Origin: a bacterium
GTDB lineage: Bacteria; Zhuqueibacterota; QNDG01; JAFGCO01
Direction of reading: 5' to 3'
DNA: 64,000 nt
Assembly (NCBI GenBank): GCA_016932575.1
Contig: JAFGCO010000069.1
Location: forward strand, 1 to 64,000
The position numbers and the translations under genes were made by a program. Positions within the stretch are counted from its first letter, which is position 1; each line of letters begins with the position of its first letter. Positions 19,014 to 27,509 of the stretch are shown here, one piece after another. The notes beneath the pieces were generated by a model. The model was given only the letters and a program-made list of their open reading frames with translations, did not search any database and had not been told where the DNA came from.

Positions 19014-19915
19014 TTACTTCAATAGCAGCATTTTCTTCGATCGGACCTGATCATCTGCCTGTAATTGATAGATGTAAAATCCGTTTTCCATTTCAGATGC
19101 ATCCCATACCGCATGATGCAGCCCTTCACACCTGACATCGTCCGCCAGCGTAGCCACTCCTCCCTGAGTGCGTTAAAAACCTTGAGTGACACACGGCTGT
19201 TTTCAGCCAGCGTATAAGTAATCATCGTACTGGGATTAAACGGATTGGGATAGTTCTGTTCTAAACTGAAATTGCCGATCAGATTGCGATTGTCCGCAAC
19301 ACCAGTTCCCCCGATGCATTTGAGGCTCAATTCGTCGACCAGAATATCATATTCCATGACTGTGCCACCGGCCCAGAGGCCCACATTCAATACAAAATAA
19401 TGTGTCACCTCCGTACCCACACCGTAACTTTCAGGTACAGTGTAAATCGGACCGGAACCCTTGCAATAATCGTCCTGGAATGTCCCGTCTACCCCGGCGC
19501 CGCAGCCATCCCACGTATTGAAAGCGACCATTGTTACTCCGCCGTAATCCAGCGTGCTGTCCGGATGCGGAGGCGTTTCAGTACTCAACAGGATTTCACA
19601 CCAGAAATTCTGCAAAGCACCGCCGGTCAGATCTTTAAAGGCGCCGCTGATACTGTAGGTATTCCCGGCGATCAGGGTGACTTCCTGCCAGAAAATAACA
19701 TCTGCTTCATCCACAACTTCACAATAGACATTCAGCCCGCCGCCACTTCCGGCAGATGCGGTATCATCCGTAAAATTGAATTCATAATCAGCAATATCCG
19801 GTTCATCCAAATAATGCACAGTCCAGGCATCTTCATCCTTCATGTTCCCGCCGACAAGTAAATTCTGACCCGTCAGGGTTGCTGCGATACCCATACAAAT
19901 CAGCACGCACAGCAC
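19014..19915 (-). pseudogene. Frameshifted secreted carbohydrate-binding-like protein with sorting domain
   Basis: A signal peptide (GIAATLTGQ region) is followed by a beta-sandwich of about 170 residues ([20 protein letters not shown]) resembling a carbohydrate-binding module, then a sorting domain starting [16 protein letters not shown]. The sorting domain goes out of frame after KVFNALREE. Reading the next frame from about 19154-19163 restores VATLADDV and the expected end KKMLLLK, with stop at 19014-19016. One base in GGAGGAG therefore appears to be missing. The start is also odd: a good Shine-Dalgarno site (GGAAGGA) precedes ATG 19923, which is out of frame, while the open frame starts at GTG 19915. 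Gene decay or sequencing error are both possible. Confidence 0.75.
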
Positions 19916-20030
19916 GCGACCATAACAATTTTATCCTTCCCTTCTCATTATTCGTCCTCCAAAGTTAATGATTCCTCCATTTAAAAAATATGGAATCGAT
20001 TCTTCCGCCGCACTTCCTTTCTTCGACTAC

Positions 20031-20045
20031 TTTCACGTGTAAGAA
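20031..20045. promoter_or_regulatory. Candidate LacI-type operator upstream of the frameshifted secreted-protein gene
   Basis: TTCACGTGTAAG (20032-20043) is identical over 12 bases to the site at the LacI regulator's own promoter. The centre CACGTG is a palindrome, and TT and AA lie at similar distances, as in LacI-family operators. It lies about 115 bases upstream of the 19915 start and just after the regulator gene. Confidence 0.5.
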
Positions 20046-20064
20046 AAATAAAAAAACAAATTTA

Positions 20065-21093
20065 TTATCCGACCTGAACCAGAGACCGATTTAACAAAGA
20101 CGAATTGGGCACCAATTCAGTATTTAAAATTATTTTTCTGGCGCGGGCCGGTTTTTCTTTAATTTCCGCAAGCAGCAATTCCATGGCAGACTGACCGATT
20201 AACACAGGCGGTGCGTCGATGATGGTCAAACGCGGATATAAAAGCTCGGCAAATTCATGATGGCTGAAAGCCACCACACCAATATCATCGGGAATCCTGA
20301 GACCAACCTCCTGAATGGCCTTGTACGCTCCCCGGGCAGCACCGTCATTGACCGCATAAATCACTTCCGGCATAGGGCCCTTCCTGTACAACTGCATAAA
20401 TCCCTGATAACCACTCTGTTTGTCAAATCCGCTCTCTATGATCCATTCATTGCGAAGGCGAATATGATGATCTCTCAATGCATCTTTATAACCGGCCAGC
20501 CTTTCCCGGCCAATGCCGACGGTCATGGTGCCCGCCAGGTGGGCAATCTTTTGATACCCGCATTCAATTACATGGTTTATCAGGCGGCAGGCGGACCGGC
20601 GGTCGTCGATGCCCACGCTGCTGAATCCCAATCCCTCAATGGAACGGTCGAAAAAAACAAGGGGGATATTCATTTTCCGAACCGTATCGAATATCTTTAT
20701 ATCCTCGGTCTCTTTGGACACGGCCACCAGCAGTCCGTCCACACGCATGGAAATCAGTGTCATGATATTATCATATTCAATATCGGCATTTTCACGGGAA
20801 GCGGTCAGTACAATATGATATCCTGCCTTGGAAGCGGCATCCATAATCCCGTGAATCGCGTATGAAAAAAATGAGTTGGATATATCCGGAACCACCACGC
20901 CGATGGTCTGGGTTTTCTGGCTTTGAAGATTCCTCGCGGTGTAATTGGGCACATATCCCAGCTTGGAAGCGACTTTTTTGACTTTCTTTTTCATATCCGG
21001 AGAAATATCCGGACAGTCGCGCAATGCTTTGGAAACCGTGACCCGGGACACGTTCAGCACCCGGGCGATATCCGACTGTTTAATATTTCGCAT
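20065..21093 (-). CDS. LacI-family transcriptional regulator
   Basis: A 342-residue repressor/activator. The N-terminal helix-turn-helix is IKQSDIARVLNVSRVTVSKA, followed by the hinge region LGYVPNYTARNLQSQ. A periplasmic-binding-protein-like sensor domain begins at TIGVVVPDISNSFFS and runs to the end. ATG 21093 is used in preference to TTG 21099; neither has a strong Shine-Dalgarno site. The gene has a textbook promoter at 21157-21185 overlapping a palindromic site, so it probably represses itself. It likely controls the sugar-use genes downstream on the same strand; the inducer is unknown. Confidence 0.92.
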   Translation of the reverse strand: MRNIKQSDIARVLNVSRVTVSKALRDCPDISPDMKKKVKKVASKLGYVPNYTARNLQSQKTQTIGVVVPDISNSFFSYAIHGIMDAASKAGYHIVLTASRENADIEYDNIMTLISMRVDGLLVAVSKETEDIKIFDTVRKMNIPLVFFDRSIEGLGFSSVGIDDRRSACRLINHVIECGYQKIAHLAGTMTVGIGRERLAGYKDALRDHHIRLRNEWIIESGFDKQSGYQGFMQLYRKGPMPEVIYAVNDGAARGAYKAIQEVGLRIPDDIGVVAFSHHEFAELLYPRLTIIDAPPVLIGQSAMELLLAEIKEKPARARKIILNTELVPNSSLLNRSLVQVG

Positions 21094-21139
21094 AGACAAT
21101 CCGGGATACGGGGCTTCAAGAATTTCATATGATAATAAC

Positions 21140-21154
21140 GTTCACGTGTAAGTT
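21140..21154. promoter_or_regulatory. Candidate autoregulatory operator of the LacI-type gene
   Basis: TTCACGTGTAAG (21141-21152) is the second copy of the motif at 20032-20043. It covers the expected transcription start, 3-17 bases past the -10 box of the regulator gene, which is a classical repressor position. Confidence 0.6.
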
Positions 21155-21156
21155 AA

Positions 21157-21185
21157 ATTATACAAGATACGCCCGAAAAAGTCAA
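21157..21185 (-). promoter_or_regulatory. Sigma-70-type promoter of the LacI-type regulator
   Basis: On the minus strand, TTGACT (21185-21180), a 17-base spacer and TATAAT (21162-21157) match the consensus at 11 of 12 positions. The regulator ATG is at 21093, giving a leader of about 55 bases. Confidence 0.8.
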
Positions 21186-21221
21186 GATAAATTTATACTT
21201 TTAAAATAATCTGATATATAA

Positions 21222-21247
21222 AAAGGGAACGGGAGTGCCGTCCCTTT
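21222..21247. other. Hairpin in the divergent region between the regulator and the 21345 gene
   Basis: The arms AAAGGGAACGG (21222-21232) and CCGTCCCTTT (21238-21247) pair with one bulged A and a 5-base loop. It lies upstream of the regulator promoter and about 100 bases before the 21345 gene. It may be a leader hairpin or an old terminator; I see no further clue. Confidence 0.45.
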
Positions 21248-21344
21248 ATAGATTGGTACTTTCATATCCATGTACGGGATGTCCTGATTTGCTTTTTATC
21301 AAAAGATTCCGTAATTTCAAGCTGGAGATTTACCCTTAAATCGG

Positions 21345-23522
21345 ATGAATAAAAACGCAATGTTTATCCTTCTCAACCTCTCTGTTTTTCTCAGCGCCTA
21401 CCTCCTGTTCAGCATCGAACTGATCACAGCCAATGCCCTGCTGCCCGGCTTCGGCGGCAGCTATCTGGTATGGTCTTCCTGCATGATGTTCTTTCAGGGC
21501 CTGCTTTTTCTGGGCTATTTATACGCAAACATATACCGGGGGAAACTGAACCTTCGCCGTACGTTTGTCATTCATGTCACCCTGATTCTTCTGCCCGCAC
21601 TGTTTTTCCCGATCCATCTGGATCGATTTCAAAATCCTGCCTATGCGAAATCCATGATTATTGAAATCCTGGGACTGCTTCTGCTGACCATCGGCCTGGC
21701 ATTCTGGATTCTGTCCTCAACCAGCGTGATTCTGCAGCAATATCTGGCGTTATCCACATTAACACGAAACAAAAATCCCTATGTGCTTTACGCCGTGTCC
21801 AATCTTGGCTCGGTCATTGCCCTGTGCACCTACCCGCTGGTTGTCACGCCCCTGTTCAGATTGCAGACGCAAATCACCGGATGGCAAATCGGCTACCTGG
21901 TCTTCGTCCTGCTTCATCTTTTGCTGCTTATTTTCAGTCAACGCCTGATTCCGCATACACAAAAAAAAGAGCCCCGGAAAATATCATCCCCGCCCGCCGC
22001 ACAAATTTTTCACTGGATCCTGCTCAGCGCGTCCGCCTCTGCCCTGCTGCTTGCAGTGACAAATACCATCACGTTTGACCTGGCAGCCATTCCGCTGTTC
22101 TGGATTGTGCCATTGAGTATCTATTTAATGAGCTTTATTCTGACCTTTAAACATAAAATGTGGTTCCCTTCATGGCTGAAGGACCGTTTTTCACTGGCCG
22201 TGATCATTGGTATTTTTTTGTTTCTGCTCATGCTTCAATCCTACCGTCTGCCTGTTCCGGTTCTTTTTATCCTGCATCCGCTCATTTTATTCCTTGTTTG
22301 CATGACCTGCCATGGTGAACTGGTACAATCAAAACCGGATTCAGTCCGTTACATGCCCCTCTTTTATATTGTGATATCATTGGGTTCCTTTCTGGGAAGC
22401 ATTCTGGTCAGCTGGATCATTCCCCTGATCAGTACGTCCATTGTTGAATATCCAATCGCTTTGTTTCTGGCCGTACTGGCCCTCAGCTCCATGCATTCTC
22501 CGGAAAAACGTCAGCGTCCGACCATGGTAATCGTGTTATTGATTTTCGTGGCTGTCCTTGTTTTATGGCCCCTGCTTGTTGAAATGATCAAACCGCAAAC
22601 CGGCAATTTATTTGCTGCGGGATTCGGTCTGATCATTGCGCTTATTTTTTATGCACTGCGGAATATGAAAATACCGTTTACAGCAGGACTCATTCTGGTG
22701 ATTTTATTTTCATATTTCATCGATCAGCTGAAAGTCGGGCAGGATGTTCTGCACAAGCATCGTAATTTTTACGGAATTTACAGGGTCATCGAAACAGAGG
22801 ATAAGCGCTATTTACGGCACGGTACTACATTGCACGGCAGCCAGTATATCAGGCCGGACCGCAGACACGAAGCTCTGACCTATTATCACATCACTGCGCC
22901 TTCCGGGGAAATGCTGTCTCACTTTTCTTCAGACATTCATGATGTTGGCCTTGTGGGCCTGGGCGCCGGCAGCCTGTTGACCTATGTATCAGAAAAACAG
23001 ACCGCCGATGTATTCGAACTGGATCCGTATAACCGGATCGTCGCAGAAAAATATTTCTTTTTTATTGAGAACTGTGCGGGTGCCTTACGCATGTTTTTCG
23101 GGGACGCGCGTGTGAGTCTGCGAAAGATCACGGATCGTCAATACACAGTACTGATCATCGACGCCTTCAACAGCGATGCCATTCCGGTGCATCTTCTCAC
23201 GCTCGAGGCCATATCTGAATATTTCGATCACATGCAGCCGGACGGGATTCTTCTTTTTCACATTTCCAACAAGTATCTGGATCTGAGCCCCGTCATCCTG
23301 GCAAACGGCCGGGCCCTCGATCTGTTTGCCTTGAAAAAACGATACATTCACAATATTCATCCGGATGCGGAAGCCTGCGAATGGGCGGTGCTGACAAAAA
23401 ACGCCGAATGGGCACGCCGCCTGGTCCATGAACTGCACTGGACTGATCTTCGTATACAGAACATCAAAACCATCCCCCCCTGGACCGATCAATACACGAA
23501 CATACTGGCTGTTGTTCGGTAA
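21345..23522 (+). CDS. Membrane protein fused to a spermidine synthase-like domain
   Basis: A 725-residue protein. Residues 1-460 hold about a dozen hydrophobic helices, starting FILLNLSVFLSAYLLFSIEL. Residues 480-725 form a Rossmann methyltransferase-like domain of the spermidine synthase type, with VGLVGLGAGSLLTYV, an acidic residue in DVFELDPYNRIVA, and VLIIDAFNSDAIPVHLLT. The usual spermidine-synthase catalytic Asp-x-x-Asp region appears as DAFNSDAIP. Such fusions are common but poorly characterised; polyamine transfer at the membrane is only one possibility. The start lacks a good Shine-Dalgarno site; ATG 21360 is an alternative. It is divergent from the LacI regulator. Confidence 0.85.
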   Translation: MNKNAMFILLNLSVFLSAYLLFSIELITANALLPGFGGSYLVWSSCMMFFQGLLFLGYLYANIYRGKLNLRRTFVIHVTLILLPALFFPIHLDRFQNPAYAKSMIIEILGLLLLTIGLAFWILSSTSVILQQYLALSTLTRNKNPYVLYAVSNLGSVIALCTYPLVVTPLFRLQTQITGWQIGYLVFVLLHLLLLIFSQRLIPHTQKKEPRKISSPPAAQIFHWILLSASASALLLAVTNTITFDLAAIPLFWIVPLSIYLMSFILTFKHKMWFPSWLKDRFSLAVIIGIFLFLLMLQSYRLPVPVLFILHPLILFLVCMTCHGELVQSKPDSVRYMPLFYIVISLGSFLGSILVSWIIPLISTSIVEYPIALFLAVLALSSMHSPEKRQRPTMVIVLLIFVAVLVLWPLLVEMIKPQTGNLFAAGFGLIIALIFYALRNMKIPFTAGLILVILFSYFIDQLKVGQDVLHKHRNFYGIYRVIETEDKRYLRHGTTLHGSQYIRPDRRHEALTYYHITAPSGEMLSHFSSDIHDVGLVGLGAGSLLTYVSEKQTADVFELDPYNRIVAEKYFFFIENCAGALRMFFGDARVSLRKITDRQYTVLIIDAFNSDAIPVHLLTLEAISEYFDHMQPDGILLFHISNKYLDLSPVILANGRALDLFALKKRYIHNIHPDAEACEWAVLTKNAEWARRLVHELHWTDLRIQNIKTIPPWTDQYTNILAVVR

Positions 23523-23742
23523 GTCCGTGATTTACTGTTGATTTTATCTTCGATTGTTGTTATCATTAATTACTTGGGATCTTCAAATATTTCATAATAT
23601 ATTGTTTTTATTTATTATAATGACTATACCAAACACCCTGAATCCAAAAGTTATGAGGAATTTGTTCATTTTAATACAGTCTATCTGAGCATTATTCTGC
23701 TAAGCATTCCAGTACATTCAATAATAACAGGAGGAGAATACA

Positions 23743-26463
23743 ATGTTCCATTCCAATAAAATTTCAAACTTTATAAAAATATTCCTGGTAATCACACTTT
23801 GTACAATGTTTGCAGAAAGCCGGGCCAGGAACTCAATTCAAAGCATCCAATCCAAAGAACAATATTGTAAAAAAGAGATGCCTTCGGCGGGGAGATCTTT
23901 GTCAGGTTCTTTGCTGCCTTTACCTGAAAACGGGAATCATACGATATTTTTTGAAGATTTTGAATCCGGACCGGGTGACTGGACCCATGGCGACATTTGT
24001 GAAACAAATGGTTTACAATGGCACTGCAGCACCTTTAATGCCTATTCGGGCCAATCCTGGTGGTGCGGCAATGCAAAAATGGGAGGATATTTGAGCCACT
24101 GGTATCAGGTATTAACCACCCCCCTTATTGATTTGAATCGGAGCATATCTCCCAAACTTACATTTATGCACTGTTACGCAATTGAATATGATGAAACAGA
24201 ACCACCGGAAGAGAGTCCATGGGACGGATGCCATGTACGCATTTCAAAAGATGGAGGCGAGACATACCAGCTGATCACACCCCAGGGTGGATATGATCCT
24301 CCGGACAGTCTTTGGGTCTGGGAATACCATAAGGAACATACTGACAATGGCATGCCGGGCTGGCATGGATTCAGCAATGACTGGGAGAAAGTCACCTTCG
24401 ATCTCTCTCCATTTACCGGTAATCAGATACGACTGAAATTTATCTTCGCCTCCGATCATACTTGGGATGTCCTCGATGAAGATAAACTGCTGGGATGGTT
24501 CATTGATGAAATTAAAATAAAAGACGGGAGCAATCTCCTCTATTATGACGATGCTGAAGATACAGTAGTTCCATCCGGACTGAATGTTACCGAAGGATCC
24601 GGCCTCTATCCCCAGGGATGGAAAAATACAACCGATACATATCAAAGCTGGAACCACAGCTGGAACTGCGGTGACGATTTCAATATGTCCAATGCGCTCA
24701 CTTCTCCCTGGATATCGCTACCCCAAACTACGAACACACTTTTACTCTCATACTGGGTTTATGCGGACATGCCCGATTTTAACGGAGATGAAGATGACTA
24801 TCTGGAAGACTATTACTGTGTCGAGGTTTCAACCGATGAATTACTTTGGGAAAAACTCATCCACGATTATGCCCGCTCCTCAATAGGATCGGATAAAGGA
24901 TGGGTGGAAATCTTTTCAGGAAACATCTATAACGGAACACTTTGTCTGGACGATTACCAGGGAAAGGACGTTAAAATCCGGTGGCTGGTTTACAGCGACG
25001 ACAATGACGACGGCGGTAACGGAAGCGGTTTCTACCTGGATGACGTGCATATCTATTCAGAAATAATACCTTTTGGTGATCGTCAGGTAATCTCAACCGA
25101 CTGTGACGGCGCACGGTTTGTTCATGCCTGTGATCTTGATGACGATGGAGATATTGACGTTATCTCAGCATCAGCCGACGACGACAAGATTGCCTGGTAT
25201 GCAAACAACGGGGATGGACAATTCGGAGATCAGAAGATTATTTCTACATCAGTGAATCATCCCATGGTTGCACTCCCCGCTGATTTGGACAGTGACGGGG
25301 ATCTGGATTTTCTTTCCGGTTCCCATGTAACCTATTCAGGCATGGCAGTATCAAGCTCACCCGGGGCTCTTGTATGGATACGGAACGAGGGCAACAGCAT
25401 ATTCAGTGAACCGATAAATATCGCCGACTCTGTATACTATCCGAAAACTATGGGCGTTGCCGATCTGAACGGTGACGGAGACCTCGATGTGCTGTGCGGT
25501 TCGGACAGAGAAATCACATGGTATGAGAATAACGGATCGGGAGGATTCGAAGCTGAAAACGAAATCATGTCACCTGTTGACGGAGCCGGAGACTTGGAGA
25601 CAGCAGACATGAACGGCGATGGGGATATGGATATCATTTATGCCCGGTACCTTACTGACGAAAATCGTGTCTACTGGTTTGAAAATGAGGGCGGTGGTCG
25701 TTTCAAATTTTTTCATTCAATATCCTGTGCGGATTACACACCTATTGACATATCGGTGGTAGATCTTGATAAAGACGGCGACCTGGACATTCTTGCTGTT
25801 AATAATATTTATAATGATGATGATCAGCTTGTCTGGTATGAAAATCAGGACGGTTTGGGATATGAATGGGACAGAGCCGTCATTTCAACGGCACTCGATG
25901 GTGCCCGTTCTGTTTTTGCCGCTGATCTCAATGGCGACGGCAGCCCTGATGCGCTTACGGCATCTGAAAATGATAACGAAATTGCATGGTACGAAAACGA
26001 CGGATCAGGCGGGTTCGGCGCCCGAAAGATTATCACGAGTGAGACCGAAGGCGCCATATCTGTTTTTGCCGCCGATCTCGATGGTGACGGAGACAAGGAC
26101 GTACTGTCAGCTTCAAATGAGGACAACACGGTGTCCTGGTTTGAAAACCTTATCAATTCAGCAGAAGTGGATTTTAATACGAAAGAAAATTCTGTTCCCG
26201 GAAGCTTTCATCTGGCTCAAAATTTCCCCAATCCTTTTAATCCTGAAACAACCATTCATTATTTTCTGGACAATGCAGGTCATGTTAAAGTTGACATATT
26301 TAACAATGTCGGGCAAAAAATTTCAACGCTGATAAATGCATATCACAAGGCGGGCCATTACAGAATCATTTTTGATGGTTCCAATTTAGCCTCAGGATTA
26401 TATTTATACAGAATAAAAACAGCATCATGTACACAAATCCGCAAGATGGTTTTAATGAAATAA
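23743..26463 (+). CDS. Secreted FG-GAP beta-propeller protein with jelly-roll domains and sorting domain
   Basis: A 906-residue exported protein with a strong Shine-Dalgarno site AGGAGGAG. After the signal peptide, two MAM/immune-inhibitor-A-like jelly rolls (about 60-270 and 270-445) carry IFFEDFESGPGDWTHG and LSYWVYADMPDFNGDED. Seven FG-GAP/VCBS units (about 445-800) follow, each with a calcium-loop form such as ADLNGDGDLDVL and a tail like IAWYENNGSGGF, consistent with a seven-bladed propeller. The end is a sorting domain (LAQNFPNPFNPETTIHYF to RKMVLMK). No catalytic motif is visible; adhesion or binding is a reasonable guess. Confidence 0.85.
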   Translation: MFHSNKISNFIKIFLVITLCTMFAESRARNSIQSIQSKEQYCKKEMPSAGRSLSGSLLPLPENGNHTIFFEDFESGPGDWTHGDICETNGLQWHCSTFNAYSGQSWWCGNAKMGGYLSHWYQVLTTPLIDLNRSISPKLTFMHCYAIEYDETEPPEESPWDGCHVRISKDGGETYQLITPQGGYDPPDSLWVWEYHKEHTDNGMPGWHGFSNDWEKVTFDLSPFTGNQIRLKFIFASDHTWDVLDEDKLLGWFIDEIKIKDGSNLLYYDDAEDTVVPSGLNVTEGSGLYPQGWKNTTDTYQSWNHSWNCGDDFNMSNALTSPWISLPQTTNTLLLSYWVYADMPDFNGDEDDYLEDYYCVEVSTDELLWEKLIHDYARSSIGSDKGWVEIFSGNIYNGTLCLDDYQGKDVKIRWLVYSDDNDDGGNGSGFYLDDVHIYSEIIPFGDRQVISTDCDGARFVHACDLDDDGDIDVISASADDDKIAWYANNGDGQFGDQKIISTSVNHPMVALPADLDSDGDLDFLSGSHVTYSGMAVSSSPGALVWIRNEGNSIFSEPINIADSVYYPKTMGVADLNGDGDLDVLCGSDREITWYENNGSGGFEAENEIMSPVDGAGDLETADMNGDGDMDIIYARYLTDENRVYWFENEGGGRFKFFHSISCADYTPIDISVVDLDKDGDLDILAVNNIYNDDDQLVWYENQDGLGYEWDRAVISTALDGARSVFAADLNGDGSPDALTASENDNEIAWYENDGSGGFGARKIITSETEGAISVFAADLDGDGDKDVLSASNEDNTVSWFENLINSAEVDFNTKENSVPGSFHLAQNFPNPFNPETTIHYFLDNAGHVKVDIFNNVGQKISTLINAYHKAGHYRIIFDGSNLASGLYLYRIKTASCTQIRKMVLMK

Positions 26464-26550
26464 TATTAAATTACAATGACAGACACATTGATATAAATAA
26501 TATTATGTTTCGTATAAATACAAATACCTTAAATCTTTATAGAGAAGAAA

Positions 26551-27240
26551 ATGATTTATATTCGGCAAATTTTCGAAAGCGATAAGTATAAAAAGATTCG
26601 TAATCGTATTATTATCTTTTGGATTCTTTTATATTTATTATTTATAATTCGGTTAATTTTATACAGAGATATTGGTTCTTCTTGGGACGAATCCAGTTTG
26701 ATCTTTCCTGCAATATATCTTATTATTAATTGGGTAATATCGGTGAGTTTAATCTGGTTTGGTTACGTCAGTTGCATTGATTATTTTAAATATATACAAA
26801 ATAAATTAAAAAAATTTATCTATATCATATCAATATTACTACTACTTTATGGCATGCTAATATCAATTTGGGTTGATTTACTAAACAGATCTTTTTATGA
26901 TAAAAGTGCTTATTTAGCATGGATTGCACTTGATCCATTTTTTAATCGTTTATGGCCCGATAATGCAGGTTTTTATTATATCATAATTGGTTCATTTTTA
27001 ACTATATATTCACTAACAGGCATTAACACTGAAATAAAAAATAAAGATGTTGAAATGAATAAATTTCGCGATTATTACTGCGCAGCTTGTGGTTATAAAA
27101 TAAAATTTAAAACAAAGACTGATGTTGAGCTTGAGAAAATAGATTACAATAATGTGGATTTTTATAATATCAACGAGGTTTTTTGTCCAAGATGTGGATC
27201 AAATCGGATTGTCGAAAAAGATCCGGGGCCAATATATTAA
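26551..27240 (+). CDS. AT-rich orphan membrane protein with C-terminal zinc-ribbon-like motif
   Basis: A 229-residue protein that I do not recognise. Four hydrophobic segments (about residues 20-38, 52-72, 90-110 and 142-158) make an integral membrane domain. The C-terminal 50 residues face the cytoplasm or exterior and hold two CxxC pairs: YYCAACGY and VFCPRCGSNRI, about 40 residues apart, which would bind one metal ion as in zinc ribbons. The codons are strikingly rich in A and T compared with the genes on both sides, which suggests recent acquisition. There is no strong Shine-Dalgarno site (GAGAAGAAA is nearest). Confidence 0.65.
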   Translation: MIYIRQIFESDKYKKIRNRIIIFWILLYLLFIIRLILYRDIGSSWDESSLIFPAIYLIINWVISVSLIWFGYVSCIDYFKYIQNKLKKFIYIISILLLLYGMLISIWVDLLNRSFYDKSAYLAWIALDPFFNRLWPDNAGFYYIIIGSFLTIYSLTGINTEIKNKDVEMNKFRDYYCAACGYKIKFKTKTDVELEKIDYNNVDFYNINEVFCPRCGSNRIVEKDPGPIY

Positions 27241-27509
27241 TTAATTCGCAGGGTGCCTTGAGTGAATGAACTAAACAGCATTCGTGTGTTATGACTCCTT
27301 CTCAATACTCAGGGCAGGCTCTCGTATTTATGCTGATGGATTATTAAACAATAAACGGAAAAACAGAAGATGAAACCTGCAATGGTGGTTCCCGGACTGT
27401 AATACCCCGAATCACTGAAAAACAATGGATTTGTATCTGATAATTCTGGTGAATAATTCATGACAACACGTTCTCCAATCCTGCATTATAATGAATAAGG
27501 ATACATATT

